A stretch of 64,000 bases of DNA. Source: Datisca glomerata. Its lineage: Eukaryota > Streptophyta > Magnoliopsida > Cucurbitales > Datiscaceae. Position numbers and translations under genes: made by a program. Location of the stretch: NCBI GenBank assembly GCA_003255025.1, contig QANY01008913.1:1-64000 (forward strand), written 5' to 3'. Of this stretch, positions 56,820-64,000 are shown in pieces. The first letter of the stretch is position 1. Each line of letters opens with the position of its first letter. The notes beneath the pieces were generated by a model. It searched no databases. It was given only the letters and a program-made list of their open reading frames with translations, and had not been told where the DNA came from.

Positions 56820-58040
56820 AAGATTCAATCCACATTATAGTCAAACCACCATTCCCAATTTTTCACAACCAAACTCATAAAAATCAAAACTATCTTCATC
56901 ATCTTTGTCCAAGTCCATGAGGTCTTGATGACATTTTAGCAGTGAACAAAGAGCCAGACTTGAAGAAATATTTCTTGCACGACAAAGCCCAAATTGAATC
57001 ATTTGGTTTTGTGAGTCTATGACAAGGAACCACATACTCTCCATCACAATTGCCTTATTCCATTCACTCAGACTAAAAACTCTAAGCCCATTTATTTGCT
57101 TACAAATAGTTTCCCAAGCCACCTTAGCCACTGCATGATCCCTAGTACTCCATTTCAACATAGTTCCTTATAACTCCTTCAACCATATGTAAGACCTTTT
57201 GGGGAAAAGGGAAATGTTTGCCCATTAACTCTAGATCCTAAACAGAACATAATTTATTAGTTGTAACCTTCCCACATATGAAGATGCTTTGCTTCCCAAC
57301 TCTAAATTCTCCGAATAATCTTGTATGCATATCTTACAGTCGCTAGGATGCACTCTTGAACTAAGTAATCAAACTCACAAGTGTTTAAGAGGGAAAAGAC
57401 TAAGTTGAAAACTTGTAACTCGGAGAATATGGCTCTGAATATCTTGTTGGACCCTAAATCCAAAGAAAAACACATGACTTTTGTAAGGGTTAAAACTGCA
57501 AACATGTGAACGAATGGAAGAAATCAATGGCTTCCTTAACCAACCAGATAAATGAAACATCCACTTTTAGAAAAAAAAAAAATAGATCATCTCCAAAGCA
57601 AAAATTAAATAATATAAGTTGTTTACATCTCCAATGGTAATTAAAACCTAGCAATGTAAATGTATGTCTTAGAATCACAGTTGAAGCCTCCATTACAAGG
57701 ACAAAATAAAAGGAGATAAGGGGTCCCCTTGCCTTAAACATTTAACTAATCTAAAATACTCTTAAGCTCTCCATTCAAATTGACTGAATAGCTTAGAGTA
57801 GTTATGCACTCAATAATCCAATGGTAAAGTACATCAGTAAATCCCATATGAACAAGATAGCATGTACAAACTCCCAAGACACAATTATATTCTTATATCC
57901 AACCAGCATCATAGCACATCTAAGCGTGTTATACTTCAAAATATATGCTCTCACAAGTTCATGAGCAAGAAGAACATTTTCTGCAAACCTAGGTATGAAT
58001 GCATTCTGATTGAAACAAAACAATCTCCATAGCACTTATA
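56820..58040 (-). pseudogene. LINE reverse transcriptase fragment
   Basis: On the minus strand the pieces 57802-58035, 57490-57741, 57375-57560 and 56841-57161 follow the order of a plant non-LTR reverse transcriptase. They show QNAFIPRFAENVLLAHELV with SWEFVHAIL, then GFNYHWRCK and CFGDDL (the FADD-type catalytic box), then a KSHVFFFG segment, then AKVAWETICK with SLSEWNKAIV. Every piece is in a different frame. The endonuclease and ORF1 are absent, and so are clear target duplications. A 5'-truncated relic. Confidence 0.75.
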
Positions 58041-58379
58041 GGGGTGTATTGTAAATAATACAGACACAACTAATGAGAATGTTCCACACGTACTTTAGTG
58101 GGTATCTAAAGATTTGTAGAAAAGACGTATGGACCAAAATGTCTGGTGAACGTTTCTGCTTGATTCCTCCTTTTAAGATATAATATATTGTAGATAATAA
58201 TAGGACTTGATAGTGATGATAGCTTAACATTACATGATTCAGCATTTCTCCCTCATTATTTATCTTCTTTTTCGTATCAATTTTGCCAACATGTTAAATT
58301 TTTCGAGTCTGATACCTTGCTTTGTTTTAGTGTACAAGAAATAAGTCGCTTATCTCCTTGGGAAAACAAAGATGGCCAG

Positions 58380-59565
58380 GAGAAAGAACAAAGAAAAATC
58401 TAAGATTTTTGCTAAATCCAAAAGAAAAAAAAGATAGGAGAGCAACATTCCATATCTTACAGATGACATCATCTCCAATATTCTCACTTGACTTCCTACT
58501 CAATTTTTGCACTGTTATAGGAGGCTCGCCTACAAAGCTTGGGCTGATATAATAAGCAGCCCTAGTTTCAAAAGGAGACAACTTTCCCCATCCTGGTTAC
58601 ATTTCACCATCCCAGATTGTTCATCGATCTAAAAGAAGGAGATTTTGAAGTGGTGATACATTCTAAACGAAAATTACTAGGATGTGTTGTGTCTAGTTGT
58701 GCGGGTATTTTACTACTTGGTGATATCAGTCAGACTGTACGATTGTATATCGCAATACATGTCACCATGCAAATATTATGACTCCATGATCCTCCCACAT
58801 TCATTGAGATATGATTTTACATGTGAATATTTCATGGCTGCCTAAAATTGGGGAATTTAAAGTTATATGCCCTTGTCAAGATGAGGATGGATGTTGTGAT
58901 TGATATGTTTTCACCTTTGGTAGGGAACGACATGGAATGTGAATAAGACTACTCTTCTACGGACAACCATTAAATCATATATGAAGTTTCGTTCACTTTG
59001 TGTTGCTGGTGTTGTTTATCGGCACAAACATGATCCCTTGGATGAATACATACGCAGCAAGGAGATTTTTACTATAGACCTATGTGACCAAACATTTCAA
59101 ATGATCCATGTTTCGGTAACTGTACCTCAGTTACTACGTTCTACCATTGAAGGAAAATATTTATCTTGCCACTTCAAGACCTAATGAAGAGATATCTGTA
59201 TGGAAACTGAAAGATTATCAAAAGAATGAATGGATGAATGTTTGCAAGATTAATATGAGCAATGACAATTCATTGCCCATGAGCAAATATCCTAACGTTA
59301 GTGGTTGGTTGGATGACCATCAAATATTGGTCTTTGTAGTAACGTTTGTAGTTCTTGATTTGGGAAAGATTATGGCCTACAATGTGAGGACAAGACAATG
59401 CACTTTAATTAAGAAGTGTCGCATTATTGAACCCTTTTTTGTGATGCATACAAATAGCCTTCTTTCATGGTGATTGGTAAAAATGATGTGGCGCTCCATC
59501 ACATTCCCTTGGCAGAATTGCTTAGAACAATGCAGTCCTCTTTAATATTATTAATATTAAGTTAG
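58380..59565 (+). pseudogene. F-box protein pseudogene (F-box associated domain type)
   Basis: An N-terminal F-box is recognisable in shifted frames around 58455-58570: YLTDDIISNIL, then RRLAYKAWADIISSPSF. It is followed by a WLHFTIPDC-type segment. The pieces 58939-59184 and 59147-59473 match the F-box associated interaction domain, including SLCVAGVVYRHKHD and VWKLKDY, with the last shared strand near 59500. There are stops after the F-box (for example near 58629) and a frameshift near 59165. Intact relatives act as SCF ubiquitin-ligase adaptors and form large, fast-evolving plant families. Confidence 0.7.
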
Positions 59566-60006
59566 TTATATTTATGCTTTTTTCTTTAAAGGATTTATTT
59601 TTAATTTAAGTTTGAAATTATTTAAGTGAATTTTAAAATATTACCAACCTAATAACAAAGTAAGACCCTTCCCTTACGGTACTGTATCAATAATGGAAAT
59701 ATGTTCCTTAGTATCATTGACACATCATAAGACCCATTTGAGGAACAACTAAGCGCGGTTTTCTTTCCTCCTGAAATAGATCCTCGAAGTATTAAACACT
59801 AACTTTGGCACATTCTTCTCAATAAATGACCAGGAACCAGTTGCATAATCACTCCAACATTGATGTTGGTTTTAGCCTGATTCAAATTCAAAGTTGTTTA
59901 CATGAAAACAAAGAAGATAGTTGTAGGAAATCCATTAGTTAAATTTTTTTTAACAAGTCATTTAGCTAGAGTTTAGGAGATGTAAATGTTGAATATTATT
60001 TATGAA
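59566..60006. other. AT-rich spacer without recognised genes
   Basis: No reading frame or repeat of note. Confidence 0.55.
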
Positions 60007-60035
60007 CTTGGTTATATGCTTGTGCGAAGCACAGG
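60007..60035 (-). mobile_element. Helitron-like 3' end
   Basis: On the minus strand a hairpin CCTGTGC-TTC-GCACAAG (60019-60035) is followed by about 8 bases and CAAG before T. The layout is that of a Helitron terminus, but the last four bases do not fit CTRR exactly. Confidence 0.45.
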
Positions 60036-61099
60036 TTTACAATAATTTTGTTTTTACTTTTAATTTAATAATCTTATATTTAAATAAATTAATTCAGTAT
60101 TCATTTTTAAGATAAGAGCCTAGACTCTAGAGAGTAACCTTGGTTTTCTAAAATAATATTTTTGTGAGATAAATATAAGAAATTAATTATTAAGAACAAA
60201 TATGTTCATGAAGAAAATATAGCAAATAAAATAACAAACCATTCATGAAGAAAATAAATAAAATAAAAACCATACATTAACAAAACTAAGAAATATGTCT
60301 TATTGTAAGAAAATTCATAAAAAAAACTTGTCTAATGATAGAAACTTATAATTTGTAGTGACGTAAAATAGAAAAAAATGAAAAGAACATACTCAAAACT
60401 GAATCTTAAGATAATTGAGAGTTGGGATGATTTTCCTATATTGTTAATGGGAGAGAATACATTTTCTGTGTCATTTGAACTTTTCTGCAGATTGATAGAT
60501 GAAAGTGGAAAATTGTTTCTTGACTACTAATAAAAAGACATTTTCATATTTCGTATGTCATATTAGAGTAATTTTTTACATAATTGTGACATTTTAACTA
60601 TTTATTATATATGTTATAAATTTATTAAATAGTAAATAATGACAAAATTTGACGTAGTTATTACACATTTAAGTCTTGCATTGAAGATAAAAGATCTTTT
60701 CATTTCCATCTTTTGATTTAACTCTTTCCGTTGCATATTAATTTCAAATATTACTTAATATAATTGTTGAATTTAGGACATTTAAAAGAAAATAAAAAGT
60801 CTTTGAATTTCCATCCATCCATATGTTAACCACATTTTCATCTCTATCAACTCTAATAATATTAAATAAATTGTTAAAATTTAATCATTATATTTAAGAA
60901 ACTTGATACATTAATACTTAAGAGTGCGCAATGACACTTGTCAAAAAGTTGAGTATGATACTTGGTGTAATTTGTAGTGTATATCCCAACTATATAAGAT
61001 TTGTAGTGACTATACCCAACTTTATATATGTATTTAAGATTGTGAAAACGTCTTTAAGAGATGCAATTTGGTGGCCTCCAATTAAAAGAACCTTTTCAA

Positions 61100-61205
61100 G
61101 TATACGTGTGAAAATGCAGGGCAACAAATAAAAAAGAGACATGTCTTTAAATTAGAGGTACAGTTGTAATTAATTATGAAATAATTAGACAAAAAATGTA
61201 TTTTG
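61100..61205 (+). repeat. Repeat pair with 63262-63350
   Basis: Both stretches share GTGTGAAAATG, AAAGAGAC-TGT, TTAGAGGTA and TTGTAATTAA-type blocks in the same order and are followed by an AATAATTAGA motif. The second copy lies next to a Helitron-like hairpin at 63396. Confidence 0.6.
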
Positions 61206-61318
61206 GTCATACATGGAAATATATAAAATGAAAATATGGGTATAATTATATATAAAAATATTTGTCAGTATATATTTTTTTATCAAACAACAATCCATGA
61301 ATAATGAATATAACTTAC

Positions 61319-61605
61319 CTTCAAAGTGGTTCACCTGAACATTTGCAGTAACAATGGTAGCACTGTCTTTCACAAAATCTTTTAAATCACACCTCTCATT
61401 CTCATTCTCAGTCGAATCTCCCCACAAAATCATTATTATCATCTTTATTCTGCAAAATTTGATAAAATCAAAATACTACCTATTCACACAGTGTGCTTAC
61501 AAACCTAATGTTTCCATTTTTATTTTCATAAGACTTTCCCTTTTCCATTATGTTTCAAGCCTTTCCAGTAGAATCGTTGTACAAGGTGTAGTCTATCTTG
61601 TCGCC
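61319..61605 (-). pseudogene. RPA70/OB-fold-like exon pair, probably Helitron-borne
   Basis: On the minus strand one candidate exon (61505-61605, acceptor TTTTACAG) reads GDKIDYTLYNDSTG, and a second (61319-61449, acceptor TTTGCAG, donor GTAAG) reads MIIMILWGDS and later IVTANVQVNHFEG. Together they resemble the strand-LWG-strand layout of replication protein A large-subunit OB folds (DUF223 type), which are common Helitron passengers in plants. The first exon has a TGA soon after the motif. No further exons were found. Moderate to weak call. Confidence 0.4.
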
Positions 61606-63260
61606 CTGTAAAATTCATTATTTGAACTTTAATATGAAACCCTATTAAATTAAAATAAATGGACAAGTTCAATAAAATGATTACCTCCACCTCACACCAA
61701 AATAAATTTCATGATTGCAATGTTTGTACGTGTTAAATGTGCTTTTATTAAAAGTTTGGTGTTAATACTCCGTTATTTATAGTGTGCATACAAATCCCAT
61801 AGGGCACTTTCAATATTTCTAATATGGTCTCTTTGTAAATTAATAAATAACAACGAAAGAATTAGTGATATGGATCAAAGAAAAAAATTGCAATAAGGAA
61901 AAGATTAACAACATTCCCTTGAGTATGCATAAACTGTGATTGTTAAAATATTATGAATCCATTTAAGTATGAATAAGTTATAAATATCTCTCTGAAAGTA
62001 ACAACCACTTATCCAGTAATTATTAGGTTGTACCATCTCAAAAGTAAGTTAAACGGTTAATTATTACACTTAACATAGCCATTGACACGCTATTATTTTT
62101 CATAACACCTTTTAAGAATCTCAAAAAATATTTTATAATTCAATACACCCTTGGAACAAGCCCATTTCAAAAAACCACTTGAATGATTCATTCATGAAGG
62201 GTTACGTTGCGAATTAATAATATTACATTGAAGCAATCCTTGGACTCACACCCAAGTAATCCCATTTTGCCACATGACAATTAAAAGGGATAATGGAAAA
62301 ACAATTAAAATAAGAGGATATATTTATATATAATGTTTATATAAAAGTGTAGAAATTGAAGAAATATTTTTGGATAGTACTACCTTTAATTATTTAATGA
62401 TTTTTCTACTTTATCCTTACATTGTATTTATTATTTCAATTATTCATATGAATTATTTCAATTATTTTATATTTATTATCTCAATTATTCATATGTAATT
62501 TTTTAACTACTTTGTTTAAATTATAATCACTAAAAAGAGTTTTCTCATCATTTTTAATTTAAAATCTTAAAAGACTAATTACAAGTGAAAAATAAGTCTT
62601 AAATTAACTAAATATTCTAAATCTTAAGGACTAGATGTAAGGGGGGAAAATTAACAAATTAACCTAATATTATTTAGTTAATATTTTTGTCATTTCATAT
62701 GTATACTATTATAATGAGCACTAAAAATAATAGTGAAAAAGAAAACTTCATTGATCAAATGAATAAAAGCATTCTCTATTGTCTTCCGATAGATAAAAAT
62801 GCGTAAATATTTTTTGTATAACTTTATGATCAAATTATTATTATTAAAATTTCTAAACTATTTTTAACTCACTATTAAATAACATCATAGTAATTAAGTT
62901 TTAATTGATTAATTAATAGACATTATTTTTTTCTAAAGTTATATACTTAATTAATCCTTTTACATTACATTTTATAATATAAATTATAATTAATTGTAAC
63001 AATATAACACATAATATATAACAATGATGGATAGTGAGTGAAAGAAAAAATTTACAAAAATAATTTGATAGAAGAGAAAAATAATTTACAATTGAATTTG
63101 AGAAAAATGCATCAATTTACACATTAGACGAATTTCATATACATTTTTTTTACATTAAGCTTTCAATGAAAACACATATATTAAGAATTTTTTTGTATAG
63201 ATAATAATAATATTTATAAAACTTATATTCACGTAAAATGCAAGTATTAAAAACTAACTT
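61606..63260. other. AT-rich spacer without recognised genes
   Basis: Very AT-rich sequence with no convincing frames, repeats or RNA genes. Confidence 0.55.
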
Positions 63261-63261
63261 T

Positions 63262-63411
63262 CAAAAGGTGTGAAAATGTAAGATGACAAAAGAGACGTGT
63301 TTATGTTAGAGGTATAATTGTAATTAACTAAAAAATAATTAGAAATAAATGGAAAAGTCTCTAATTGGGACATTTTATATATTATAAACTATAGTACGTG
63401 TGTTGCACATA
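63262..63411 (-). mobile_element. Repeat copy with degenerate Helitron-like end
   Basis: Bases 63262-63350 pair with 61100-61205. At 63396-63410 the minus strand has an imperfect hairpin ATGTGC-AAC-ACACGT followed by ACTATAG and T. Only a weak match to a Helitron 3' end. Confidence 0.35.
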
Positions 63412-64000
63412 TTTATAAAATTACATCTAATAATTTATCGAAAGAAGATTACTATGACTATTTATGGATTTATTATATATAATCATAACAAACTATACAT
63501 TTTTATTAACTATAATAATTATAGAAACTAATAGGTGATGAATTGGAAGTAAACTGAAAAATTAAGAATGTTTAATTTCCAAACATGTTAGTTTTTCCCT
63601 ATGAACTGCAAACACGTTCTTTTTTCCATTATCACGTGGCAAATACGTGAACAAAAAAGACATTTTCTTTCTCCTATTAAAAGCACATCCACCTCAATTG
63701 ATCTTCTTCTTTCACTTGATTCTTTTTTTCTGGTTAGCAACTCATTTTTCATGGTGCAATTGATCCATAAACATGTAGAATCATCTATTCAACTGTTTTA
63801 CATGGTTCTTTCACAACAATGATTGTAGATTAAAAAATTGAAACTCGTTCACTTAGATTAATTAAAATTAATTAAAAATTAAGAGGCAAAAACATATAAT
63901 TTATTTAAAAAGAAAATATAAGAAGCAATGTTGTTCCATCAACAATTCAAAATTTGACAATCATAAAATGGATAAATAAAAATCATAGATGTATGACAAA
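63412..64000. other. AT-rich end of window, no recognised features
   Basis: The 73-codon plus frame at 63601-63822 shows no domain or splice context and is not called. Confidence 0.5.

Overview
This window is AT-rich nuclear DNA from a eudicot plant. The evidence is split plant genes with canonical GT-AG introns (an F-box protein 7-type gene), a plant family-1 UDP-glycosyltransferase, and a dense mix of plant transposons and old pararetrovirus DNA. It contains one assembly gap (25248-25341) and one ambiguous base (11293). No rRNA operon, tRNA or CRISPR array was seen. Only two genes look intact: a single-exon UGT75-type glycosyltransferase (14339-15784, +) and an FBP7-type F-box gene (leader near 32.4 kb, coding 33889-39250, +, ten coding exons, 327 residues). 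Everything else recognisable is decayed, mobile or duplicated.

Layout. 1-585: minus-strand Ty3/gypsy protease/G-patch fragment. About 630-10250: a rearranged endogenous pararetrovirus (Caulimoviridae-like, gene order most like the florendoviruses) in two opposed halves. The plus half (630-6515) holds reverse transcriptase/RNase H, downstream ORF, primer-binding site, movement protein, coat/zinc-knuckle region, downstream ORF again, and promoter. It meets an inverted half (6516-10250) at a break just where the primer-binding site should begin. 10.2-14.3 kb: AT-rich spacer with a foldback MITE, Helitron-type ends, a short small-subunit rRNA-like scrap and a local duplication. 14.3-16.7 kb: the UGT gene and an F-box/LRR relic. 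17620-22374: a CACTA element with a TTT target duplication that has captured about 1.7 kb of a calreticulin gene. 22612-27455: a hAT element with a broken BED/transposase gene, into which a solo LTR (24593-26419, TSD TGGAA) has inserted. 27.5-32.3 kb: spacer with one unexplained minus-strand reading frame and the first copy of a dispersed repeat called R here.

32.4-44.2 kb: the FBP7 gene followed by a two-step local duplication. The last exon plus flank was tandemly duplicated into repeat R, then a decayed copy of exons 8-10 was placed downstream. 44.2-46.9 kb: minisatellite, dispersed repeat and a LINE ORF1 relic. 46880-55872: a minus-strand Ty1/copia element with a 2.26 kb 3' LTR, broken gag-pol, a tRNA-iMet-type primer-binding site and a 5' LTR cut short where a hAT-like end begins. 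56.8-58.0 kb: minus-strand LINE reverse transcriptase relic. 58.4-59.6 kb: F-box pseudogene. 60-64 kb: AT-rich DNA with Helitron-like ends and a minus-strand RPA/OB-fold-like exon pair.

The two intact genes show no functional link. The UGT lacks the normal catalytic histidine, so its activity is in doubt. The most informative parts are the calreticulin-carrying CACTA element, the altered UGT active site, the opposed pararetrovirus halves and the FBP7 tail duplication.
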